Positions 1 to 6,517 of a DNA stretch of 34,335 bases are shown here, piece after piece. A program made the translations under genes and the position numbers. Position 1 is the stretch's first letter; every line of letters starts with the position of its first letter. Below the pieces are notes generated by a model. That model was not told the DNA's origin and did no database searches. It was given only the letters and a program-made list of their open reading frames with translations. This DNA comes from an uncultured Eubacteriales bacterium (lineage in GTDB: Bacteria > Bacillota > Clostridia > Christensenellales > UBA1242), in the NCBI GenBank assembly GCA_905203455.1, contig CAJKVX010000002.1, positions 1 through 34,335 on the forward strand. The letters run 5' to 3'.

Positions 1-97
1 TAATAAAAGATAAAATAATTATAACAACATAAATTAACAGTAAGATATAAATTAATACTAAAATTTAAAAAGTTCAATTAGTGGGTTGATTTAAGGT

Positions 98-2182
98 TTA
101 CCTTACAGAAACCTTGCTTCTTACCCTTATTATAAACACAATTGCAAGAACGCCTAATGCACAAGCAATAATAATTAAGATAATGCCTGCGGCATTTTGT
201 TGTTGCGTGATGCTGAAACTTAGTTGAGTTGTGTTATTCATTGCGTCTGTTAACTGAACTGTATAATTGCCTAAATCGCCACTGCCATAATTAAGAGTGT
301 AGGTTAAAGGGCGGGTTTCATCTTGGTTGTAAATTGTTGTGTTTAATATAACACTGCCGTTTCTGTAAACAGTGACCCTCATGCCAGCCTCTTGCGTTGC
401 AACTCCTGTTAAGGTTAGGTTAACTGCAGAAGTTGTTCTTTGGTTGTTTGAAATGCCAGTAATTGAAGGGGCAGACCTTGCAATGTTAAGCCTGAAATTT
501 GACTCAACATAACCGTAAATTCCGTTATAAGTTACAAGGTTTTGTATATTATTAGTTGCTGTGTAACGCTGTGTTAAATCATAACGGGTTATAATGTTTG
601 TTTGAATGTTGTCTTGCGGTAAAGGATAGGTTACACCTTCAAAATCATAAACAGAGCGAACTGACCTTAAAATTTGGAACATTATTAGTTTAACGCTGCC
701 ATCGTTAAAAGTTATTCTTATGTTATAAGACGCTTCATCTTCAAGAACGATTGAAAGATTGTTTACACCAGATGATGAATCATAAACAGTTTGTTGTGAA
801 ATAACATCTCCGCTTGATTCAATGTGATAACTTGTGTTCACAATTGAGGCTACATTATTTGAAAGATTATAAAAATTTAAATTTACCGCTCTGTTGACTC
901 TTTGCCTTTCAATGTCTGGTCGGGTTTCGGTATTAGGGTTGTAATTAACTTCTGAGACAATAAAGTTTACATTATATTCACCGCTAATTTCATTTCCAAG
1001 TTCATCGGTTTTTGGGGTGGTGGTGGTTGCTGTGCAATAAAACCCACCTTGATGATTAGCGTCAGTGTTTGTGAGATTAAAGTTATATTCAATTATGTTT
1101 GCAAGCGGATAAATTCCAGAGCCTTTGATATTGTCATTATAACTAGAAGGTTTTGAGCCGTTATAGGTGTTGTCATAAATTCTGACCTTATAACTGCCTG
1201 ATTCACTAAAAGTTAAGGTTGCCGTGTTATTAGAACTGGAAATACCGAAAAGACTAGTGATTTCTCCGTCTTCTGTTTTTCCAAAATCAAGTTTATCATT
1301 AAAGTTGTTGTAAACTTTAAGTTCATATTTTTCGGTGTCATCGCCTGCCGTTTCTTCACTTGATGTGTTAAGTTTATATTCAAATCTTAATGAATAAGCC
1401 TTGCCGTTGTGCCAAAAATCAACATAAAGTTTGTTGATGTTTCTGTTTAAATTTATTGAATTGAAATTTAATTTTAATCTAATTATGTCACTATATGTTT
1501 GGTTTTCACCGGGTCTTATAATGTCATTTTCATTTCTGTCGGGGTCTGAATTTAAAATTCGATACCAATTAATGCCGAAGTTATCATAATTTATATTTTT
1601 TGCTTGGAAAATGTAAAAAGTGAAAGAATAGTTAATTGCTTCAATGTCAGTATAATTTGTTTCAATTGTTATTTGTGTGAAAACATCGCCGCCTATTGTT
1701 GCACCAAGTTTCACAATATCGTCAGTGTCATCTCCGCGAATAAAAGAAATTGTTGTTGTTTCGCTAGTAGGAGTAAAATTAGGGAGAGAATATGTTGTTT
1801 TTGTTACTGTTATTGGGTAAGTATATTCGCCGTTATCATCCACAACAGGGGTGATGTTTACTGAGCCAACCAAATAAAGAACATTAACAAGTTGTGGGTC
1901 AGTGCCTGTTATTGTTCCGTCTGGGTCTGTTGTGGCAAAAGGAACAACTTGTTGAGAAAAGTTCTCTTTTGCGACAACAAACCCTTCTGTGCCATCAGAC
2001 TGGGTTATGTTGCAATAAGCTACAATGCTTGACGCTTGTGAAAGTAAGTCTTCACTTAATTGTTGGTCTTCTGCGCTTACAGTTTTTGTTGTTTGTGCTG
2101 TAACTGGGCATAACGCACCAAAGCAAACTGCAAAAACCATAATAACTGCTAATAATATGTGTTTTAAATTGAATTTTTTCAT
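98..2182 (-). CDS. Secreted, C-terminally membrane-anchored Ig-like surface protein (694 aa)
   Basis: Predicted extracytoplasmic protein with one C-terminal anchor. Residues 1-30 form a signal peptide (KK, then a hydrophobic stretch of about 20, then a VTAQ/VSA cleavage region). A membrane helix lies near 665-685, followed by a basic RVRSK tail, so the bulk faces outside and the C-terminus is cytoplasmic. Residues about 570-662 look like a bacterial Ig-like beta-sandwich; the rest is Asn/Thr/Tyr-rich and probably beta-rich. There is no LPXTG motif. I chose the ATG at 2182 because AAAGG lies 7 nt upstream; the upstream in-frame ATG at 2212 has no ribosome site and would put ten polar residues before the signal peptide. 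It follows the VirD4 gene on the same strand by about 180 bp, so it may be a surface component or adhesin of the secretion system. That role is inference; the exact family is not recognised. Confidence 0.8.
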   Translation of the reverse strand: MKKFNLKHILLAVIMVFAVCFGALCPVTAQTTKTVSAEDQQLSEDLLSQASSIVAYCNITQSDGTEGFVVAKENFSQQVVPFATTDPDGTITGTDPQLVNVLYLVGSVNITPVVDDNGEYTYPITVTKTTYSLPNFTPTSETTTISFIRGDDTDDIVKLGATIGGDVFTQITIETNYTDIEAINYSFTFYIFQAKNINYDNFGINWYRILNSDPDRNENDIIRPGENQTYSDIIRLKLNFNSINLNRNINKLYVDFWHNGKAYSLRFEYKLNTSSEETAGDDTEKYELKVYNNFNDKLDFGKTEDGEITSLFGISSSNNTATLTFSESGSYKVRIYDNTYNGSKPSSYNDNIKGSGIYPLANIIEYNFNLTNTDANHQGGFYCTATTTTPKTDELGNEISGEYNVNFIVSEVNYNPNTETRPDIERQRVNRAVNLNFYNLSNNVASIVNTSYHIESSGDVISQQTVYDSSSGVNNLSIVLEDEASYNIRITFNDGSVKLIMFQILRSVRSVYDFEGVTYPLPQDNIQTNIITRYDLTQRYTATNNIQNLVTYNGIYGYVESNFRLNIARSAPSITGISNNQRTTSAVNLTLTGVATQEAGMRVTVYRNGSVILNTTIYNQDETRPLTYTLNYGSGDLGNYTVQLTDAMNNTTQLSFSITQQQNAAGIILIIIACALGVLAIVFIIRVRSKVSVR

Positions 2183-2300
2183 TCCCGTACCTTTACTTTT
2201 AGTTTTGTCCATATTTTAATAAATAATTTAAAAATAACTAATTAATTTGTGTAAGTAATTAATTAAATTTCATTTTTATTATCTTATTTCATTTCTGCTT

Positions 2301-2340
2301 GCACCATTGTGCGCTTGGTGGCACTTACACAACGGTGTGC
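2301..2340. other. Imperfect inverted repeat between virD4 and the surface-protein gene
   Basis: The arm GCACCATTGTG (2301-2311) pairs with CACAACGGTGTG (2328-2339 region) through about ten base pairs with one A-C mismatch and a 16-nt loop. No T-run follows on either strand, so it is not a standard intrinsic terminator. It may be an mRNA stabilising or attenuating hairpin between two leftward genes, or a protein site. Confidence 0.35.
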
Positions 2341-2364
2341 TTATTTGTGTTTAGCAAAAGTTTT

Positions 2365-4359
2365 TTAACTTTCTGTGCCTAAAACAATGCTGTTTCGCTT
2401 TTTAATGTCATAGAAAATTGCCTGCTCATTTAACCTTCTGCCTGGAACAAATGGGGTTTCCATTTCGCCATATTTATAAATTTTGTTTTTAAGTTCAAAA
2501 GCAGGGGTTATGGTTGAGCGAATAGGGAAGTATTGGAAGATTTTTGTTATGTTTTCGCCAAGCGGAATTTTGTCAAGGTCGCTTGCGTAAACAAGTGGTC
2601 TGCTTTGGAAAGAGGTGCTTGTGCTTGGACCACTTGCATCTTTGCCGTCTTTGCCTTTTGAACCACTGTTTTTGCTGTCAACCTCAATGGTGTAGTTGCC
2701 AAGTTCTTCACTAAACTGCTTTCTTGTTTCAAGGTCAGGCGTGCCATAAAACAGCGTTGCCTTGCATTGCCCACGAACAATTGCTGCCGTTTCTTTGCCA
2801 TAAACATTATCTAGTTGTGAATATGACTGAATTGCCATGTTCATGTATATCCAACGGCTTCTTCCAACGGTTATCATTTTGTCAAGTTGACCAACCTTAG
2901 GCATGTTGGCAAACTCATCAAGCAAGTAAAACATTGGGCGTTTCAAATGCGCCATGTTGTCTGAATTTGTGCTTTCATTTATTCTTGCTTTTCTTACAAA
3001 CTCTTTATATGACTGAGAAATGCAAACGCTTGCAAGACTGTATCTTGTTGCACGCTCATCAGGAATTTTAATAAAGAAGGCAGTTGGGCGGTCATCAAAC
3101 TCGCTAAATTTCAATTGGTTTTTAGCAGTAAGCAGGCAAATTCCGTTATCTGCAAACATGCTAAGTTTGTTTGAAAGTGTGCTCATGTAACCATCTCTTG
3201 TTGTTTTTGCCTGAGATTGGGTTATGTGAACAGTAAGTTGTCTTGTTTTTGAAATTGGGCTTCTGCCGTTAAAATATTGCTTGATGTATTCAAAGTCATT
3301 TTCTTTGTTCATTGCAATTTTATAGGCGTTATAGAAGTTATATTTATCAACAGTCATGCCAAGTTTTTCATTTTCACTGTCTTCAAGCATGGCAATTAAA
3401 ACTGCCATGAAATAATCTCTTGCACCATCTTCCCAACTTGATTCTTTTTCATTAGTGGTTGGGCAAATGGCTCCGCAAATGTCTTTAAGGTCTTCAAAAC
3501 AATCGTCTCTTATTTTAGATTTTTCAACTTCAACTTCAACAAGTGTGTCACGAAGGTTTGAAAAAGCCTTGCCTGAAAATTCAAACCACTCAGAGTTATC
3601 AATGCTTCCAACTTTTTTAAGGTTTGGATATTTGCTGATTGGGTCATTCATGTGCTTTAAAATTTCTTGTTCAAGATGAAGTTGTTTTTGCCAGTTAATA
3701 TAAATATATTCAAGTGGGTTCCATTGCAAACTGTTGTATGGGTCAACAAGGTCAAGAAGCAAAACATTATAGCCACTGTCTTTAAGTTTTTGGCTGTGGT
3801 GAGCGTAAATTTCACCCTTTGGGTCAGTTATAAACATTGAAGGTTTGTTTTTATATTCACTTATAATCTGCACGGCAGGTTCAATAAATGAAACAGTTTT
3901 GCCCGTTCCTGTTGCACCAACAATTAAAGTGTGGCAGTCAGGTGTTAGCCTTACTTTAAGTTTGCCCTTTTTGTATTTAGCGTAAAAGGGAATTCCACGG
4001 CTTGAAACATTTTTAAGTTCGTAAAAATCATAGGCACGAAAGGCTTTGTCTAGTTCACTATCAGTCATGAAATGTTGATTTTCAAGTTCGTCTTTACCTT
4101 TCATTTTAACTTTATCTTTACTGCTTCCTGAGCCAACAACAAAGTTTAAAAGGCCAATAACCAAAGCAATCCCCTCAATTATTGTAAACAAAAGAATTGT
4201 TGTTTCATGGCCAACATATTCACTGATAAGTGCAGTGTCAAATGTGTGAGCATCAATAAGCATTGCTAGAATTACGCTTAAAATGTAACCAAAAATTAAG
4301 CAACACACAATAAATATTAAAACGGTTGTAAACTTAGTTCCTTTTTTGCTATCTGCCAT
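2365..4359 (-). CDS. virD4: VirD4/TraG-family type IV secretion coupling ATPase
   Basis: Substrate-receptor ATPase that recruits cargo to a T4SS channel at the inner face of the membrane. Two N-terminal membrane helices (about 11-34 and 52-76) anchor it. Walker A is GATGTGKT (148-155), the TraG-type DPKGE lies at 179-183, and Walker B is FYLLDEFANMP (about 477-487). The length of 664 residues is normal for TraG/VirD4 proteins of Gram-positive elements. A Gly/Ser/Lys-rich linker (about 562-583) interrupts the C-terminal domain. The start is supported by GGAG 8-9 nt upstream. It is transcribed leftward, away from the VirB4/VirB6 block, with a pilin gene upstream and the surface protein downstream. 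No relaxase accompanies it, so protein cargo is at least as likely as DNA. The family call is secure; the cargo is unknown. Confidence 0.93.
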   Translation of the reverse strand: MADSKKGTKFTTVLIFIVCCLIFGYILSVILAMLIDAHTFDTALISEYVGHETTILLFTIIEGIALVIGLLNFVVGSGSSKDKVKMKGKDELENQHFMTDSELDKAFRAYDFYELKNVSSRGIPFYAKYKKGKLKVRLTPDCHTLIVGATGTGKTVSFIEPAVQIISEYKNKPSMFITDPKGEIYAHHSQKLKDSGYNVLLLDLVDPYNSLQWNPLEYIYINWQKQLHLEQEILKHMNDPISKYPNLKKVGSIDNSEWFEFSGKAFSNLRDTLVEVEVEKSKIRDDCFEDLKDICGAICPTTNEKESSWEDGARDYFMAVLIAMLEDSENEKLGMTVDKYNFYNAYKIAMNKENDFEYIKQYFNGRSPISKTRQLTVHITQSQAKTTRDGYMSTLSNKLSMFADNGICLLTAKNQLKFSEFDDRPTAFFIKIPDERATRYSLASVCISQSYKEFVRKARINESTNSDNMAHLKRPMFYLLDEFANMPKVGQLDKMITVGRSRWIYMNMAIQSYSQLDNVYGKETAAIVRGQCKATLFYGTPDLETRKQFSEELGNYTIEVDSKNSGSKGKDGKDASGPSTSTSFQSRPLVYASDLDKIPLGENITKIFQYFPIRSTITPAFELKNKIYKYGEMETPFVPGRRLNEQAIFYDIKKRNSIVLGTES

Positions 4360-4382
4360 TAAAGTTTCTCCTATATGTTTTT

Positions 4383-4411
4383 ATTATAATGCTATTTTAT
4401 CAACAAAATAG
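4383..4411 (-). promoter_or_regulatory. Possible virD4 promoter -10 with adjacent hairpin
   Basis: Read leftward, a perfect TATAAT occupies 4388-4383, about 25 bp before the virD4 start. Directly upstream is a 7-bp inverted repeat, CTATTTT (4392-4398) and AAAATAG (4405-4411), sitting in the spacer and where a -35 would be. No good -35 hexamer is present, so this may need an activator or be fortuitous. Confidence 0.3.
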
Positions 4412-4447
4412 AAAATTTTAAGTTGTTTCAATTTGATTAGATAGTAA

Positions 4448-4638
4448 GATGTTTCGACTTCGCTCAACATGACAGTGTATGGTGTTATTATATTGATAAG
4501 TCATTTCGAGAGAGCGTCAGCGAACCGAGAAATCTCTTTGTCATTTCGAGCCTGTCGAGAAATTTGAAAGATTCTTCGGCTCCCGTTGGTCGCTCAGAAT
4601 GACAGGGCAAGATGTTTCGACTTCGCTCAACATGACAA
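4448..4638. repeat. Cluster of palindromic dispersed repeats (TGTCATT type)
   Basis: This stretch fills most of the 313-bp gap between virD4 and the leftward pilin. It holds two copies of a short GATGTTTCGACTTCGCTCAA unit (4448-4475 and 4611-4637), a half element starting with GTCATTTCGAGAGAGCG (4500-4535), and one complete palindromic element (4539-4604). The units match those between the two pilin genes. I see no gene here. Confidence 0.85.
4539..4604. repeat. Complete palindromic repeat element, 66 bp
   Basis: Bounded by TGTCATT and AATGACA, exact reverse complements. The two halves are diverged inverted copies: the left half ends near GAGAAAT and the right half begins AGATTCTTCGGC, so the element can fold into one long hairpin. 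Confidence 0.8.
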
Positions 4639-4672
4639 GTGGTGTTTTAAACATAACAGAAAGTGATTTGCT

Positions 4673-4969
4673 TTACTGGCTTGCCCATTGTGCAAGTGGT
4701 TCACGAATTGCATAAAGCAGAACAACCAACCCCAAAATTACTACAAGCCCAATAACAAAACTGATTATCTTTTTTTGGGCTGCCTTGCGTTCATCAGTGG
4801 TGGCGGCTTTTGAATAGCCAACACCCAAAATTATTGAATAAATTAGCCCGCACACCAAAATGATGCCAATGGCATAAGGCCCCAAAAGGTCAATGGCTTT
4901 ATAAATTGGGCTGGTAACAGCACTGTCGCCAAGTAAAAAAGAATTTGAAATAGATTTTAAAATGCTCAT
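4673..4969 (-). CDS. VirB2/T4SS-pilin-like small two-helix membrane protein (paralogue 1)
   Basis: 98-residue protein with two membrane helices (about 32-52 and 68-88) joined by a short basic loop rich in K, A, T and E. This is the layout of T4SS pilin (VirB2-like) proteins. It shares the exact string GLIYSIILGV, and the loop-helix pattern around it, with the 137-residue protein encoded rightward at 5845, so the two are paralogues. I chose ATG 4969 because AAAGGG lies just upstream; an ATG at 5008 would add 13 residues without a comparable site. It is the first gene of the leftward half, ahead of virD4 but separated from it by repeats. No long cleavable signal peptide is evident. Function as pilus or channel subunit is inferred from topology and neighbourhood. 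Confidence 0.75.
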   Translation of the reverse strand: MSILKSISNSFLLGDSAVTSPIYKAIDLLGPYAIGIILVCGLIYSIILGVGYSKAATTDERKAAQKKIISFVIGLVVILGLVVLLYAIREPLAQWASQ

Positions 4970-4998
4970 AATTTCCCTTTTTATTATGTTTATTTTTA

Positions 4999-5027
4999 AT
5001 GTTAGCAAATTGCATTCAATTTTGCAA
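4999..5027 (-). promoter_or_regulatory. Candidate promoter for the leftward pilin
   Basis: Read leftward: TTGCAA (5027-5022), a 17-bp spacer, then TAACAT (5004-4999) preceded by TGC, an extended -10 arrangement. It ends about 30 bp before the chosen ATG. The hexamers match the consensus at 4 of 6 positions each. Confidence 0.4.
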
Positions 5028-5119
5028 ACAAATTTTGCTTGTATTCTAAAATTGCTTGTTTTTGAATGTTGATTTATAAATTAAGAAGATGTTTTGGTTA
5101 GGTTCATTGTAACACAAAA

Positions 5120-5186
5120 TGTCATTTCGAACGCAAGTGAGAAATCTAGAAGATTCTTCGACGCGTTGCACTTGCTCAGAATGACA
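5120..5186. repeat. Palindromic repeat element, 67 bp
   Basis: Bounded by TGTCATT and AATGACA. The left half reads TTTCGAACGCAAGTGAGAAA; the right half is AGATTCTTCGACGCGTTGCA followed by CTTGCTCAG. Confidence 0.85.
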
Positions 5187-5190
5187 ATCC

Positions 5191-5266
5191 TGTCATTTCG
5201 AGAGAGCGTCAGCGAACCGAGAAATCTAAAAGATTCTTCGACGCGTTGCACTTGCTCAGAATGACA
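5191..5266. repeat. Palindromic repeat element, 76 bp
   Basis: Bounded by TGTCATT and AATGACA. The left half carries CGAGAGAGCGTCAGCGAACC; the right half is the same GACGCGTTGCACTTGCTCAG version as the preceding element, only 4 bp away. Confidence 0.85.
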
Positions 5267-5327
5267 GGGTGGGGTTGGTCGCACAGAATGACAAGGGGTA
5301 GGTGGTCGCTCATGGTGACAGGGTGTG

Positions 5328-5394
5328 TGTCATTTCGAGAGAGCGTAAGCGAACCGAGAAATCTAGAGACCCTTCGGCTTCGCTCAGGGTGACA
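5328..5394. repeat. Palindromic repeat element, 67 bp
   Basis: Begins TGTCATT and ends GGTGACA. The left half carries GAGAGCGTAAGCGAACCGAG; the right half is the variant CCCTTCGGCTTCGCTCAGGG. Confidence 0.85.
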
Positions 5395-5427
5395 GGTTGG
5401 TGGGTGGTTGTTCAACATAATATGGGT

Positions 5428-5492
5428 GGTCATTTCGAGAGAGCGTAAGCGAACCGAGAAATCTAGACCCTTCGGCTTCGCTCAGGGTGACA
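5428..5492. repeat. Palindromic repeat element, 65 bp
   Basis: Begins GGTCATT and ends GGTGACA. It is nearly identical to the element at 5328-5394, lacking two bases (GA) in the centre. Both are followed by the same GGTTGGTGGGTGGT tail, so the pair looks like a recent local duplication of about 100 bp. Confidence 0.85.
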
Positions 5493-5613
5493 GGTTGGTG
5501 GGTGGTCGCTCATGGTGACAGGGTGAGATGTTTCGACGCGTCGCAACACGCCTTTTGTTTACGCAAGGCGCACTATTGTTTGCTTGCTTTATTTTTAGGC
5601 GGTTGCTCCTTTT

Positions 5614-5644
5614 CACCTGCGAAAATGAAAACATTTTCTTGGTG
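5614..5644. other. Hairpin inside the non-repeat island
   Basis: A perfect 7-bp stem GAAAATG/CATTTTC with an AAAA loop (5621-5638) is extended by outer CACC (5614-5617) and GGTG (5641-5644) arms. No T-run follows. It lies in the unique stretch between repeat copies; its role is unknown. Confidence 0.4.
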
Positions 5645-5781
5645 AGAGTGCTCCCGTTGGTCGCAAAGGGAAGATGATGAGATTCTTCGACGCGTTGCAC
5701 TTGCTCAGAATGACAGGGTGGGGTTGTTAGGTAAGGGAATTGTAAAAAATTGAAAAAATTGTAAAAAAGGTATCATTTTGT

Positions 5782-5810
5782 TTGCTGGTGTCAAAAATTT
5801 GTGGTAAGAT
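5782..5810 (+). promoter_or_regulatory. Candidate promoter for the rightward pilin
   Basis: TTGCTG (5782-5787), a 17-bp spacer, and TAAGAT (5805-5810) preceded by TGG, giving an extended -10. It lies 34 bp before the pilin ATG, just after the repeat cluster. The -35 is weak. Confidence 0.35.
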
Positions 5811-5844
5811 AAGGCTATAAAATTTAGGTTAAGGAGAAAACAAA

Positions 5845-6258
5845 ATGAAATTTTTGCAAAGCATGACGAACTTTTTGGCAAGCGGCGAGGGAGCTGGAGA
5901 TTCAACAGTCGGCGGACTTGATAAAGTTGTTAATACCGCTTATGAATCATTCATCGATGTAGTAAACATTGTTTTGCCTATCATTTTAGGTGTTGTTTTG
6001 GTTTTTGGTTTGATTTATTCAATTATTTTGGGTGTTAACTATGCAAAGGCAGAAGACAGCAATGCAAGAGACGAAGCCAAAAAAAGATTAATTGGTGCAA
6101 TTGTTGGTATTGTTGTTGCATTAGTGTTAATGGCAATTATTTGGCTTGTTCTTACTCAAGTTAATTTGGAAGGTTTGTTCCAAGTTCCTACCGAGACACC
6201 AGGTGGTGACGAAAAAACATCATCTGCAATCATTGGCATGATTTCTAAATTGTTTTAA
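5845..6258 (+). CDS. VirB2/T4SS-pilin-like small two-helix membrane protein (paralogue 2)
   Basis: 137-residue protein with two membrane helices (about 40-65 and 82-104) separated by a charged loop containing AKAEDSNARDEAKKR. This is the T4SS pilin pattern in which a KxxAKKxI segment leads into the second helix. A short C-terminal tail follows (about 106-137). It shares GLIYSIILGV with the leftward pilin paralogue at 4673-4969 but is longer at both ends. The start is set by AAGGAG 8 nt upstream of ATG. Two strong hairpin terminators follow, so it probably forms its own transcription unit, allowing much higher expression than the giant genes downstream, as expected for a pilin. Assignment rests on topology, paralogy and context. 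Confidence 0.78.
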   Translation: MKFLQSMTNFLASGEGAGDSTVGGLDKVVNTAYESFIDVVNIVLPIILGVVLVFGLIYSIILGVNYAKAEDSNARDEAKKRLIGAIVGIVVALVLMAIIWLVLTQVNLEGLFQVPTETPGGDEKTSSAIIGMISKLF

Positions 6259-6272
6259 TTAATGGTTTAGGC

Positions 6273-6301
6273 AAAAAAGGTCACATTTTGGTGGCCTTTT
6301 T
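6273..6301 (+). terminator. Intrinsic terminator after the rightward pilin
   Basis: AAAAAGGTCAC pairs with GTGGCCTTTTT (one G-U) around the loop ATTTTG, ending in a T-run. Confidence 0.75.
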
Positions 6302-6363
6302 GTGGTGTTTAAGGCTGGCAAAAGTTGGGGAATTTTGGCGAATTTGTTGTGGCAAAAATTGTA

Positions 6364-6390
6364 AAAAAAGGCAAAAATATTGCCTTTTTT
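6364..6390 (+). terminator. Second intrinsic terminator after the rightward pilin
   Basis: Perfect 10-bp stem AAAAAAGGCA (6364-6373) and TGCCTTTTTT (6381-6390) with a 7-nt loop. Being A-rich on one arm and T-rich on the other, it could act on both strands. Confidence 0.75.
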
Positions 6391-6517
6391 GTTTGGCTTA
6401 GTTTGGGGCAATATGATATTATTATATTAATTAAATAAATTGTGTCTTAAAATGTAGAATGTGATAGGTTTTTACATTTTGTGCAGATACTAAACAAAAG
6501 TTAAAGGGGAATTTTGG

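Larger units (their letters stand above)
5120..5717. repeat. Repeat-filled divergent region between the two pilin genes
   Basis: The 875-bp gap between the divergent pilin genes (4970-5844) contains no credible gene. About 600 bp is made of palindromic TGTCATT elements, listed separately, partial copies (about 5277-5292, 5301-5322, 5501-5523) with the short unit GGTCGCTCATGGTGACAGGG, and a remnant at 5680-5717. Reading frames through it at 5081-5700 only translate the repeats, as shown by recurring peptides such as SRNDR and SKCNASKNLLD, and are spurious. About 150 bp of non-repeat sequence (5545-5680) is embedded within it. Confidence 0.88.

Noticed and set aside
5081..5700. Three leftward reading frames of 67-74 codons in the divergent region
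   Set aside because: They translate the palindromic repeats; the same peptide fragments recur in each, and they lack ribosome sites.
4448..5717. Repeat cluster as a CRISPR array
   Set aside because: Units are internally palindromic, variable in length and spacing, lack regular unique spacers, and no cas genes are nearby.
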